Position numbers and translations under genes: made by a program
Assembly (NCBI GenBank): GCA_029070945.1
Contig: JAIEBK010000036.1
Span: 9,571 to 44,387, forward strand
Length of the DNA: 34,817 bases
Source of the DNA: Muribaculaceae bacterium
Lineage (GTDB): Bacteria; Bacteroidota; Bacteroidia; Bacteroidales; Muribaculaceae
Reading direction: 5' to 3'
The notes under the pieces: generated by a model
Databases searched by the model: none
Seen by the model: only the letters and a program-made list of their open reading frames with translations
What the model was told of the DNA's origin: nothing
Part shown: positions 8,203 through 16,450 of the stretch, one piece after another
Layout: every line of letters begins with the position of its first letter
Position numbering within the stretch: position 1 is the stretch's first letter

Positions 8203-9198
8203 TCAAGGCACCTGAACCTTGTCAAGAATACTTGAAATAATCTCATCGGCAGAAATATTGTTGGCCTCTGCTTCGTATGTGAGTCCGATACGATGGCGCA
8301 TCACATCATGGCAGACGGCACGGACATCTTCCGGAATGACGTATCCACGACCCTGAAGGAATGCATAAGCCCTCGAAGCGACTGCAAGAGATATAGACGC
8401 ACGCGGCGAAGCTCCATACGCTATAATTCCTTCAAGATCCTTCAGTCCGGCAGCCTCGGGATTACGTGTCGCGAAAACTATGTCGACGATATAATTCTCG
8501 ATCTTCTCATCAATATAGATCTCACGAACGAGTTTCTGAATCTCAAGCACATCCTGTGTAGAGACAACAGCCCTCACATCATCAAGGACACCACGGATGT
8601 TCTGGCGAATGATCATTTTCTCCTCCTGCTTGTTGGGATAACCGATTATCACCTTAAGAAGGAAACGGTCTGTCTGCGCCTCGGGAAGAGGATATGTACC
8701 TTCCTGTTCGATAGGGTTCTGTGTAGCCATGACAAGGAAAGGCCGGTCAAGAGGGAAAGTCTGCTCTCCGATTGTCACCTGACGCTCCTGCATAGCCTCG
8801 AGCAATGCGCTCTGCACTTTAGCGGGAGCTCGGTTGATCTCGTCGGCAAGAACAAAGTTGGCGAAAATAGGACCTTTCTTTACTTCGAACTGCTCTTTCT
8901 TAACGCTGTAGATGAGAGTACCGATCACATCGGCAGGAAGAAGATCCGGAGTGAACTGGATACGTGAATACTTAGCATCCACAAGATTCGAGAGGGTCTT
9001 GATAGCAAGTGTCTTAGCCAGACCGGGCACACCCTCAAGAAGAACGTGACCATTGCAGAGAAGAGCGATAAGAAGCGAATCGACAAGGTGCTTCTGTCCG
9101 ACTATACGCTGATCCATACCGTTGCGGATCATACTCAGGAAATTGCTCTTCGCAGCAATGCGATCATTGAGTTCACGAATATTAACTGTCTGTTCCAT
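8203..9198 (-). CDS. moxR: MoxR-family AAA+ ATPase
   Basis: 331 aa, the standard MoxR length. The Walker A motif GVPGLAKT is at 56-63 and Walker B VLADEINR at about 116-123. The sensor region MATQNPIEQEGTYPLPEAQTDRF is the hallmark of the MoxR family. It hydrolyses ATP and is thought to act as a chaperone for vWA-domain proteins, three of which (DUF58, BatA, BatB) follow in the same operon. It is the first gene of the bat unit; a well-matched promoter lies about 90-120 bp upstream. Confidence 0.96.
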   Translation of the reverse strand: MEQTVNIRELNDRIAAKSNFLSMIRNGMDQRIVGQKHLVDSLLIALLCNGHVLLEGVPGLAKTLAIKTLSNLVDAKYSRIQFTPDLLPADVIGTLIYSVKKEQFEVKKGPIFANFVLADEINRAPAKVQSALLEAMQERQVTIGEQTFPLDRPFLVMATQNPIEQEGTYPLPEAQTDRFLLKVIIGYPNKQEEKMIIRQNIRGVLDDVRAVVSTQDVLEIQKLVREIYIDEKIENYIVDIVFATRNPEAAGLKDLEGIIAYGASPRASISLAVASRAYAFLQGRGYVIPEDVRAVCHDVMRHRIGLTYEAEANNISADEIISSILDKVQVP

Positions 9199-9287
9199 AT
9201 GGGCTTCAGTTGTTTTCTGTAAAGATTTTAATGAGTTTGTTCACAACTCCCGAATCATTTCATGAGTCATGATACATAATTAATATG

Positions 9288-9320
9288 CAAAATTAACACT
9301 TTAGTTTTGCATTGAGCAAA
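9288..9320 (-). promoter_or_regulatory. bat operon promoter (TTTG-N21-TAATTTTG)
   Basis: On the coding strand a -33 TTTG (9317-9320) is followed after 21 bp by TAATTTTG (9288-9295), matching the Bacteroides TTTG/TAnnTTTG consensus. A start near 9282 would give a leader of about 85 nt before moxR. It is the best promoter match in the window. Confidence 0.65.
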
Positions 9321-9359
9321 AAACTTCTGTTAAATAATACAAATACAAGTTGCAATGCG

Positions 9360-10391
9360 TTAAACCTTTCCGGTAAAGGCATTCCAACCCTGAGCCTTAA
9401 GGGGAAATTCCTGACCGTCGCGGGTGATCATCGCGCAACCGAGCTGGGGCTCCGTAATATATCCGATCATCTTCACTCCCTTGATGTTTTCAATGCGGTC
9501 ATGCTCGGTCAGAGGGACGGTAAACAGCAGCTCGTAGTCCTCTCCTCCGTTCATTGCTGCAGTAATAAGGTTCATATTCAGTTCCTCCGCCATCAAGGCA
9601 GTCTGGTAGTCGATGGGAATACGGTCTTCGTATACACGGCAACCGGTATGGGAGTTCCTGCATATATGCAGAAGTTCGGACGACAGGCCATCGCTGACAT
9701 CCATCATAGAGGTAGGACGAATGCCCTCCGCACGCAGCGCTTCGATAATGTCCTTTCTTGCCTCAGGCTTCAGCTGACGCTCCAGAATGTACTCCTTGCC
9801 TGAGAAATCAGGAGTGAAATCCTTACCGGCGTCCGCACTCACACGGTTTTCACGCTCAAGCAACTGAAGCCCCATAAAAGCCGCGCCAAGATCTCCCGAG
9901 ACGCAAATAAGATCGGTAGGTTTAGCGCCGTCACGTCTTATCTCCTCACCCTTCACGCAGTCACCAATACATGTGATACTGATTACAAGCCCGGTCACAG
10001 AAGCGGAGGTGTCACCACCTACCAGATCAACGCCATAAAATTCACAAGCGGTCCGTATTCCTTCATAGAGGGCATCGATGTGTTCGACTGTGAAACGGCT
10101 TGAAACACCAAGAGAGACGGTAATCTGCCGTGGAGTTCCACCCATAGCGTAAATATCACTGAAATTCACAACAGCTGATTTATAACCGAGATGCTTGAGA
10201 GGCACATATCGGAGATCGAAATGTATTCCTTCCAGAAGAAGGTCGGTCGTGACAAGCACATCCTTCTCTCCAAAGTTCATTATCGCCGCATCGTCACCCA
10301 CACCTAAGATGGATGACTCGTTTTTCAATGGAAAACCGGCAGTGATCCGATCAATAAGACCGAACTCACCTAAATCAGATATTTCTGCCAT
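9360..10391 (-). CDS. thiL: Thiamine-monophosphate kinase
   Basis: 343 aa. It phosphorylates thiamine monophosphate to the active cofactor thiamine diphosphate using ATP. Family signatures are visible: ILGVGDDAAIM (28-38), TTDLLLEGIHFDL (48-60), AVVNFSDIYAMGG, LVGGDTSAS and SMMDVSDGLSSELLHIC. The last three form the metal/nucleotide-binding core of the PurM/ThiL superfamily. No thiamine biosynthesis genes or TPP riboswitch were seen nearby, so the gene is probably expressed as the last member of the sppA-lpxK-PNP-thiL unit. A period-7 repeat fills the 66-bp gap to the upstream phosphorylase gene. Confidence 0.95.
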   Translation of the reverse strand: MAEISDLGEFGLIDRITAGFPLKNESSILGVGDDAAIMNFGEKDVLVTTDLLLEGIHFDLRYVPLKHLGYKSAVVNFSDIYAMGGTPRQITVSLGVSSRFTVEHIDALYEGIRTACEFYGVDLVGGDTSASVTGLVISITCIGDCVKGEEIRRDGAKPTDLICVSGDLGAAFMGLQLLERENRVSADAGKDFTPDFSGKEYILERQLKPEARKDIIEALRAEGIRPTSMMDVSDGLSSELLHICRNSHTGCRVYEDRIPIDYQTALMAEELNMNLITAAMNGGEDYELLFTVPLTEHDRIENIKGVKMIGYITEPQLGCAMITRDGQEFPLKAQGWNAFTGKV

Positions 10392-10403
10392 AGGATTATA
10401 TAC

Positions 10404-10440
10404 GTTGTGCGTTGTACGTTGTGTGTTATACGTTTGTGTT
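10404..10440. repeat. 7-bp tandem repeat upstream of thiL
   Basis: GTT recurs at 10404, 10411, 10418, 10425 and 10432 (GTTGTGC, GTTGTAC, GTTGTGT, GTTATAC, GTTTGTG), in exact 7-bp register. It begins about 12 bp upstream of the thiL start. Confidence 0.8.
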
Positions 10441-10457
10441 TCTGAAACGGATGCCGT

Positions 10458-11282
10458 TTATATCTTGCGGAGCATTTCAGTGATGAGTTTAACCATGACC
10501 GGAGAGGCTGTCTCGGCAGCCTGCTGCACTTCCTCGTGAGTAGGAACATAATCCACATCCTTGCCTCCGAGATCTGTAATCACCGAAAGGCCGAAAACAT
10601 CCATCCCGGCATGATTCGCAACAATAACTTCAGGAACCGTAGACATGCCCACTGCATCACCACCTATAATGCGGAAATACTCGTATTCCGCCGGAGTCTC
10701 AAAAGTAGGTCCGGGAGTGCCTACATATACTCCATGCATGAGTCTAAGGCCTTCGGCATCCGCTATCTCATCAGCATACCTGACGAGATATTTCTTATAA
10801 GCCTCCGTCATGGCAGGGAACCGAGTGCCAAGCTGCTCATAGTTCTTGCCGCGCAAGGGATTTTCGGGAAAGAGATTGATATGATCTGTGATGACCATGA
10901 CGTCACCGACACGGAATTCCTTATTCATACCGCCTGCGGCATTGCTAACGAAAAGGGTCTTTACACCAAGATCCCTCATTACACGCACAGGGAAAGTCAC
11001 CTGCTTCATATCGTAGCCCTCATAATAATGAAAGCGACCTTTCATGGCCATTATATATTTACCTCCGAGAGTACCGAAAATAAGCTTGCCTGCATGTCCG
11101 GCAACTGTGGAAACGGGGAAATTTGGTATCTCATGATAGTCTATTTCACACGTTATATCCATTTTGTCTGCAAGATTGCCAAGACCGGAACCGAGAATAA
11201 CTGCGACATCAGGCATTTCCGCTACTTTCGAGCGAATGAAAGAGGATGTCTCCTTGATTTTATCGAGCATAGTTTTTTCCAT
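10458..11282 (-). CDS. punA: Purine nucleoside phosphorylase, trimeric (class I) family
   Basis: 274 aa. It cleaves purine nucleosides with phosphate to free base and ribose 1-phosphate in salvage. Signatures: VILGSGLGNLAD (28-39), STVAGHAGKLIFG, KGRFHYYEGY, VSNAAGGMNKEFRVGD, GTPGPTFETPAEY with the base-binding Glu (E195), GDAVGMSTVPEVI, and H249 in PTHEE. The position equivalent to the human specificity residue N243 is Asp here (SVITD, D237), which may matter for base preference. Met5 is an alternative start. The gene sits between lpxK and thiL in a housekeeping cluster. The symbol follows the Gram-positive punA family and is used by analogy. Confidence 0.93.
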   Translation of the reverse strand: MEKTMLDKIKETSSFIRSKVAEMPDVAVILGSGLGNLADKMDITCEIDYHEIPNFPVSTVAGHAGKLIFGTLGGKYIMAMKGRFHYYEGYDMKQVTFPVRVMRDLGVKTLFVSNAAGGMNKEFRVGDVMVITDHINLFPENPLRGKNYEQLGTRFPAMTEAYKKYLVRYADEIADAEGLRLMHGVYVGTPGPTFETPAEYEYFRIIGGDAVGMSTVPEVIVANHAGMDVFGLSVITDLGGKDVDYVPTHEEVQQAAETASPVMVKLITEMLRKI

Positions 11283-11299
11283 CGTATTTAGTTTTTACA

Positions 11300-11331
11300 G
11301 TTGTGCGTTATACGTTGTGCGTTGTGTGCGT
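11300..11331. repeat. 7-bp tandem repeat upstream of the PNP gene
   Basis: GTT recurs at 11300, 11307, 11314 and 11321 (GTTGTGC, GTTATAC, GTTGTGC, GTTGTGT). Unit sequences are shared with the thiL tract, suggesting common origin. It lies 17 bp upstream of the PNP start. Confidence 0.78.
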
Positions 11332-11362
11332 AGAAAATAAACGCGGGAATCGTCATGATTGT

Positions 11363-12445
11363 TTATCTGTCGATCGCCTGAAGAAGATCCGGCACGAAAT
11401 CGTAGCCGAAGTTAGTCTCAAGCATCCGCACTCCGATAGGGATATAGAATATATAGGGGCGGAGCTCAACCGGGAAATATGGATTATGGCTTATCCTTAC
11501 GGCATCTTTTTCTGTAGTGATGATAAATTTACGCTTTCCCGGTAGCGCCTCAAACTTAGACTGGATTTCGTGTAGGTCTGCCTTCTTAAAGTCATGGTGA
11601 TCCGGGAAATGAAGTACTTTTTTCTTAAATGGGAACGATCTGAAATGATTTACGAAGGGACGCGGATTGGCCACCCCCGTGAGAAGCACAACAGAATCAT
11701 CTCCTGATATTTCCGATATGAGCACACGCTGTGCGCAATCATCAGGGAAAACGGGGATCAGACCTCCATAATCGAATGTGGAGAAATAAAGTTTCTGATA
11801 TGGAAGGAGTTCCAGACGCTTTGAGACTATACGCATATCAAGCGCTGATATATCCGACGGGCATTTAGTGGTGATCACCATATCGGCCCTGTAACGGGCG
11901 TCGCTGCTTTCACGCATCCTGCCTAAAGGAAGGATATCGTCAGAATAGACAGGACGTGTATAGTCCATCAGCATAATATTCAGCTTAGGCTTTATGTATC
12001 TATGCTGAAATGAGTCATCAAGCACGATAAGATCAAGCTTGGGATATTTTTTGATCAATTCCCTTACTCCCTTCACCCTGCTCTCACACACAGCAACCTT
12101 CACGGTGCCTCCGAATTTCTCATATATCTGTAGAGGTTCATCACCTATACTGTCAGGCGTACTTTTGGCAGACGCCACGATAAATCCACGCGTCTTGCGC
12201 TTATAGCCCCTGCTAAGCACAGCAATATTGCGCTTATAGCGGAGACATTCAAGTATGTACTCTACATGAGGAGTTTTTCCAGTGCCACCGACCGTTATGT
12301 TTCCGACTCCGACAACAGGAATGCCAAAGGATACTTCCTTCAGCACCCCCCAGTCGAACATTTTATTTCTGACGTATACTCCAAAGCCATAAAGCCATGA
12401 GAAAGGAGTCAATACGTATTTCAGGAATCCATCGATCTTAGCCAT
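11363..12445 (-). CDS. lpxK: Tetraacyldisaccharide 4'-kinase (lipid A synthesis)
   Basis: 360 aa. LpxK phosphorylates the 4' position of the lipid A disaccharide precursor at the inner membrane. Visible hallmarks are the P-loop GNITVGGTGKTP (48-59), LSRGYKRKTRGF (78-88) and the catalytic/family motif LDDSFQHR (142-149), followed by LLP-type ILPLGRMRES. An N-terminal amphipathic/hydrophobic segment (about 8-26) fits membrane association. It starts 15 bp after the sppA stop, so the two are co-transcribed. The family motif usually reads LDDGFQHR; the Ser at the fourth position is a small deviation that I consider tolerated. Confidence 0.95.
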   Translation of the reverse strand: MAKIDGFLKYVLTPFSWLYGFGVYVRNKMFDWGVLKEVSFGIPVVGVGNITVGGTGKTPHVEYILECLRYKRNIAVLSRGYKRKTRGFIVASAKSTPDSIGDEPLQIYEKFGGTVKVAVCESRVKGVRELIKKYPKLDLIVLDDSFQHRYIKPKLNIMLMDYTRPVYSDDILPLGRMRESSDARYRADMVITTKCPSDISALDMRIVSKRLELLPYQKLYFSTFDYGGLIPVFPDDCAQRVLISEISGDDSVVLLTGVANPRPFVNHFRSFPFKKKVLHFPDHHDFKKADLHEIQSKFEALPGKRKFIITTEKDAVRISHNPYFPVELRPYIFYIPIGVRMLETNFGYDFVPDLLQAIDR

Positions 12446-12460
12446 AGAAAAACGACAGAA

Positions 12461-14257
12461 TCAGTTAAACCTTAAATATAGCGGAGTCATTCTGGCCTGC
12501 CACGGCGATTGACGCAGCAGACGCGTTGTGGCTCGTATCATCGCTGACTCCGGATGCTCACCGGTTGCCTTCGCTATCTCACGCCCAAGCTGATCAAATC
12601 CCTGAGCCTTGAGTATATCAAGGAAATCGGGCTTGTATTTAGGATATACGGCCACGCCATACTTATTTTCCTTCAGTCCGGCCGCAGAAGCGGCATATGC
12701 AACCGCATCGTCGAGCGAACCCAATTTATCGACAAGCTTAAGCTTCATAGCCTGCTCAGCATCATAGACACGGCCTTCAGCAATCTGGCGTACGCGCTCC
12801 TCCTTCATTTTGCGACCTTTAGCCACACGCCTTACAAATCTGGAATATCCATCGTTGATATAGTCCTGGAGTACGTTAAGCTGTTCCGGAGTCGGATCTT
12901 CGAAAAACGAAATATTCTTTCCGGGATTCGTGCTGACCGTCTGAGGAGTGATCCCGAGTTTCTTCATCAATCCTTCTGCAGAAGGGAAAAGACCAAAAAT
13001 TCCGATTGAGCCGGTAATTGTCAGAGGGTCGGCAAAAATATGATCGGCAGTACACGAAATCCAATATCCTCCGGAAGCCGCATAGTCACCCATCGACACA
13101 ATAAAAGGCTTTCCTTTCGACTTGAAGTAATCAAGAGCCTCGCCTATCTGCTCGCTTCCGAATACAGATCCTCCCGGAGAGTTGACACGAAGCACCAAAC
13201 CCTTCACATCGTCATCGTCAGCAAGCTCGGTAATCTGAGGAACAAGTCTATAGCAGTCAATACCACTTTTGGAATATTCCTGAATCTCGCCCGTAGCATA
13301 AAGGACGGCAATCTTGTTCTTACTGCCATAAGCCTTACCCCAGTCAGAACTTTCGGATAATGTCTCGGGAGTGTAATACCTCACATCCTTACCCTCCTTA
13401 TCCACAAGTCTGCCGACGATATCGTCCATCTGACGCTCATAAGCCAGACGATCTACGAATCCTTGCTTAAGGACCGAAGCCGGAGACTTAAAAAGGATGA
13501 ACTCATTGGCGGCATTGTCAAGAGATTTGTCATTGAGAGATTTTCTTCCGTCAGCCACAGCCTTGCCGATATAGCTCCACATATTGCCATATAAGGTGTC
13601 AAGCTGTGCCCGGGCTGGAGCACTCATCTGATTAGAGATGTATGGCTCGGCCGCAGACTTGAATGTACCGACTTTAACAAGCGTCATCTTAACGCCTATT
13701 TTGTCAAGGAAATCCTTAAAGAAGAGCGTAGTTCCTCCGAGACCGGAAATTTCAATCATACCTCCGGGATTTAGGAACAGGCTGTCGGCCTGAGACGCGA
13801 CAAAATAGTCGCCCATTGTCATGGCATCAGCATATGCATATACCTTTTTTCCACTTTTCTTAAAGTCAGCAACGGCCTGACGCACGGCATTCAGAGTCGC
13901 GGGAGAAGCGGAAGGATGCCCGCATTTTATATACATAGCCTTTACCTTATCAGACTCCTTACCCTCGCGAATGCCATCAACAAGGACATTCAGGGCCATA
14001 GGAGACTCTACACCCTCACCCGTGGCAAGCGACATGAAATCAATCTGACCGGCTTCCGGTGTCTCTATAATCGTGCCGGAAAGGTCGAGAAGAAGCACTG
14101 AATCAGAACCAACCTTCGCAGTCCTGCCTTCTTCGTCACCTCCGAGACGGGCTGCGACTCCAACCACCACAAGCACCGCCACAACGCAGAAAAGCACCAT
14201 GGCTATCCATGCTCCTACAAAAGAAGACAGCAGATTGAGAAAGAATTTCTTTAACAT
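12461..14257 (-). CDS. sppA: Signal peptide peptidase SppA, 67K type
   Basis: 598 aa with two tandem SppA (ClpP-like fold) halves, the long form also found in E. coli. An N-terminal membrane anchor spans about 13-35. The catalytic dyad is split as expected: lysine K200 in TFKSAAEP of the first half and serine S395 in YAASGGYWIS of the second half, followed by TGSIGIFGLFP. The enzyme degrades residual signal peptides and membrane peptides at the inner membrane. A TAATTTTG box at 14342-14349 may drive it independently of glmM, whose stop lies 118 bp upstream. No truncation or missing motif is seen. Confidence 0.95.
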   Translation of the reverse strand: MLKKFFLNLLSSFVGAWIAMVLFCVVAVLVVVGVAARLGGDEEGRTAKVGSDSVLLLDLSGTIIETPEAGQIDFMSLATGEGVESPMALNVLVDGIREGKESDKVKAMYIKCGHPSASPATLNAVRQAVADFKKSGKKVYAYADAMTMGDYFVASQADSLFLNPGGMIEISGLGGTTLFFKDFLDKIGVKMTLVKVGTFKSAAEPYISNQMSAPARAQLDTLYGNMWSYIGKAVADGRKSLNDKSLDNAANEFILFKSPASVLKQGFVDRLAYERQMDDIVGRLVDKEGKDVRYYTPETLSESSDWGKAYGSKNKIAVLYATGEIQEYSKSGIDCYRLVPQITELADDDDVKGLVLRVNSPGGSVFGSEQIGEALDYFKSKGKPFIVSMGDYAASGGYWISCTADHIFADPLTITGSIGIFGLFPSAEGLMKKLGITPQTVSTNPGKNISFFEDPTPEQLNVLQDYINDGYSRFVRRVAKGRKMKEERVRQIAEGRVYDAEQAMKLKLVDKLGSLDDAVAYAASAAGLKENKYGVAVYPKYKPDFLDILKAQGFDQLGREIAKATGEHPESAMIRATTRLLRQSPWQARMTPLYLRFN

Positions 14258-14341
14258 AACTTATCCAATTAATAATGCATAGAGTTATTTAAACTTATTT
14301 ACGAATAAAAAAACAAGTCCAAAAACTTCAAAATCAAAATG

Positions 14342-14349
14342 CAAAATTA
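14342..14349 (-). promoter_or_regulatory. -7 promoter box (TAATTTTG) for sppA
   Basis: TAATTTTGCA on the coding strand lies about 85 bp upstream of the sppA ATG in the glmM-sppA gap. A TTTG at 14377-14380 is spaced 27 bp away, longer than usual, so the -33 part is weak. Confidence 0.4.
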
Positions 14350-14375
14350 TATAATAAAGTTGATCATCCGGAAAT

Positions 14376-15764
14376 TCAAATCTTTAAGGATGCGATCACC
14401 TGCTTGATCTCGTCAGCAAGTTTCTCAGCCTTTTCCATCGTCTCAGCCTCGCTGTATATACGTATGATTGGCTCAGTATTTGATTTACGAAGATGAACCC
14501 ATGACTCAGGAAAATCGATCTTTACTCCGTCAATGTCAGTTATGTCGCAACCCGCGAATTTATCCTTGACAGCAAGCAGGATAGCATCGACATCGATGTC
14601 GGGAGTAAGCTGAATCTTATTTTTTGCGATCTGATAAGGAGGATATGTCTTCTTAAGTTCAGTCACCTTTTTGCCTGACTTAGCAAGCAAAGTAAGAAAA
14701 ATAGCCACGCCGACAAGAGCGTCACGGCCATAGTGAAGTTCCGGATAGATAACTCCGCCATTGCCTTCACCTCCGATTACTGCGCCGGTCTCCTTCATCT
14801 TCGCCACCACATTGACCTCACCTACAGCAGCCGCATTATATTCGCATCCGTGACGACGGGTAACGTCGCGCAGCGCGCGTGAACTACTTAGATTGGAGAC
14901 TGTCGATCCGGGTGTATGCGAAAGAATATAGTCAGCAACAGCCACAAGCGTGTATTCCTCAACAAACATCTCTCCGTCTTCCATCACAATAGCGAGACGG
15001 TCTACGTCCGGATCCACCACAAAACCGACATCCGCCTTTCCGTTCTTCATTAAGTCGGCAATCTGCGTAAGATTCTCAGGAATAGGCTCAGGAGTATGCG
15101 CGAAGTGTCCGTTTGCCTCGCAATTAAGCTCGATGACCTCCTTCACACCGAGAGCACTCAAAAGACGCGGAATGACGATTCCTCCCACGGAATTAACCGC
15201 ATCGACAGCTACAGTGAAAGCAGCATCACGGATAGCCTCAACATCCACTAAAGGAAGAGCCTTGACCATCTCGATATGACGCTCTCCCCAGGTGTCATTG
15301 ACATATTCAGAGCCAAGATCCATCACGTCAGCAAACGTGAAATCTTCGGCCTCAGCGATTCTGATGACTTCCTTTCCCGCAGCATCATTAAGGAACTCAC
15401 CGTTGCGGTCGAGAAGCTTAAGGGCATTCCATTGAATCGGGTTATGACTGGCCGTAAGGATAAGACCTCCGTCGGCACCTTCACCGGTAACGGCAAGTTC
15501 CGTCGTAGGAGTGGTCGCAAGACCGATGTTTATCACATCGAATCCCATAGCCATCAGAGTGCCTACAACAAGATGAGACACCATCTTGCCTGAGATACGG
15601 GCATCACGACCCACCACAATTCGGCCGGTCTTTCCGCCGTTGACATTCTTTATATACTGGGCATATGCTGCCGTAAACCTGACAATATCCACTCCGCCAA
15701 GGCCCTCTCCGCTACGTCCGCCGATAGTGCCGCGAATTCCTGATATAGATTTAATTAGACTCAT
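14376..15764 (-). CDS. glmM: Phosphoglucosamine mutase (alpha-D-phosphohexomutase family)
   Basis: 462 aa. It interconverts glucosamine 6- and 1-phosphate for UDP-GlcNAc, peptidoglycan and LPS synthesis. The phosphoserine loop is TASHNP (S106), the Mg loop DPDVDR (251-256), the sugar-binding loop GGEGNGGVIYP, and the phosphate-binding loop RKSNTEPIIRIY near the C-terminus. The sugar loop GEGNGG resembles the Bacteroidetes/archaeal-type enzymes rather than the E. coli GlmM loop, so phosphomannomutase or phosphoglucomutase activity is an alternative. It follows the DUF4827 lipoprotein gene by 47 bp, a gap mostly filled by a period-7 repeat. Confidence 0.9.
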   Translation of the reverse strand: MSLIKSISGIRGTIGGRSGEGLGGVDIVRFTAAYAQYIKNVNGGKTGRIVVGRDARISGKMVSHLVVGTLMAMGFDVINIGLATTPTTELAVTGEGADGGLILTASHNPIQWNALKLLDRNGEFLNDAAGKEVIRIAEAEDFTFADVMDLGSEYVNDTWGERHIEMVKALPLVDVEAIRDAAFTVAVDAVNSVGGIVIPRLLSALGVKEVIELNCEANGHFAHTPEPIPENLTQIADLMKNGKADVGFVVDPDVDRLAIVMEDGEMFVEEYTLVAVADYILSHTPGSTVSNLSSSRALRDVTRRHGCEYNAAAVGEVNVVAKMKETGAVIGGEGNGGVIYPELHYGRDALVGVAIFLTLLAKSGKKVTELKKTYPPYQIAKNKIQLTPDIDVDAILLAVKDKFAGCDITDIDGVKIDFPESWVHLRKSNTEPIIRIYSEAETMEKAEKLADEIKQVIASLKI

Positions 15765-15765
15765 A

Positions 15766-15800
15766 GTTATATAGTTGTGAGTTGTTGGTTGTGCATTATG
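15766..15800. repeat. 7-bp tandem repeat upstream of glmM
   Basis: GTT occurs at 15766, 15774, 15781 and 15788 with ATT at 15795 (GTTGTGA, GTTGTTG, GTTGTGC). The last three intervals are exactly 7 bp. It begins one base upstream of the glmM ATG. Confidence 0.65.
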
Positions 15801-15811
15801 ATTCTAAAGAA

Positions 15812-16402
15812 TTAATATTCAGCTTTGAAATAGCGTACGTTGACTTTATACGGGATACACGTAGTGTTGTCTTCAGCAAATCCATAATATGACTTCAGCA
15901 GGATGTTGACCTCTGAATTATAGCCAAGATAGCTGAGAGGCAACTGTATTCCGGATCCGAATCTTGACGAGGCATTGACGCTGTAATTGTTGAATATAAA
16001 ATATGTTGCGGGATCAACACCTAAGAAATTTTCCTGATTTCCAGCACCGGCCACGTCAAGCGTATTGTTTTTGTACATTATCGCAATATTCCAGCGGGTA
16101 AAAGTGAAATACACCTTATCTCCCGTGTCGGGAATATCTCGGTCGTTCACATCCGGAGCTGTAATCACCTGCATATAGACGTAACCGTCATCGTCCATCT
16201 TATAGTAAGGAGCGTCTTTACCGGTAATGAACACACTGTCAGCCGGAATGTCATTGCACACCTTATGTTGTGCCAGAAACCAGTTGCTTGCCTTCTGCTC
16301 TTTCTTGAGGAGGTCGGTATAGCTCTCAGTCTTGCTGCATGATGCGAACAGCATGGACATAGCCAGAGCTACCGTCAATGAGTATATCAATCTAATATTC
16401 AT
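15812..16402 (-). CDS. DUF4827-type lipoprotein
   Basis: 196 aa with a clear lipoprotein signal: hydrophobic stretch, then the lipobox LFASC with the acylated Cys near residue 22. The mature part (TESYTDLLKKEQKASNWFLAQH...) and its position beside glmM fit the Bacteroidales DUF4827 family. Members are reported as peptidyl-prolyl isomerase-like (FKBP-fold) without proven activity; I recall this from family knowledge and cannot test it here. It is probably periplasmic or at the outer membrane. It sits 48 bp downstream of the nrnA-like gene and 47 bp upstream of glmM. Confidence is high for lipoprotein, moderate for the family name. Confidence 0.78.
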   Translation of the reverse strand: MNIRLIYSLTVALAMSMLFASCSKTESYTDLLKKEQKASNWFLAQHKVCNDIPADSVFITGKDAPYYKMDDDGYVYMQVITAPDVNDRDIPDTGDKVYFTFTRWNIAIMYKNNTLDVAGAGNQENFLGVDPATYFIFNNYSVNASSRFGSGIQLPLSYLGYNSEVNILLKSYYGFAEDNTTCIPYKVNVRYFKAEY

Positions 16403-16450
16403 ATTCTAATTATTACTGAAATTTCTAAACAAACGAAGTCATTCAACTTT

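Noticed and set aside
9302-9309. Plus-strand TAGTTTTG near the bat promoter as a divergent promoter
   Set aside because: No plus-strand gene follows and no -33 box is present; probably a chance match in AT-rich sequence.
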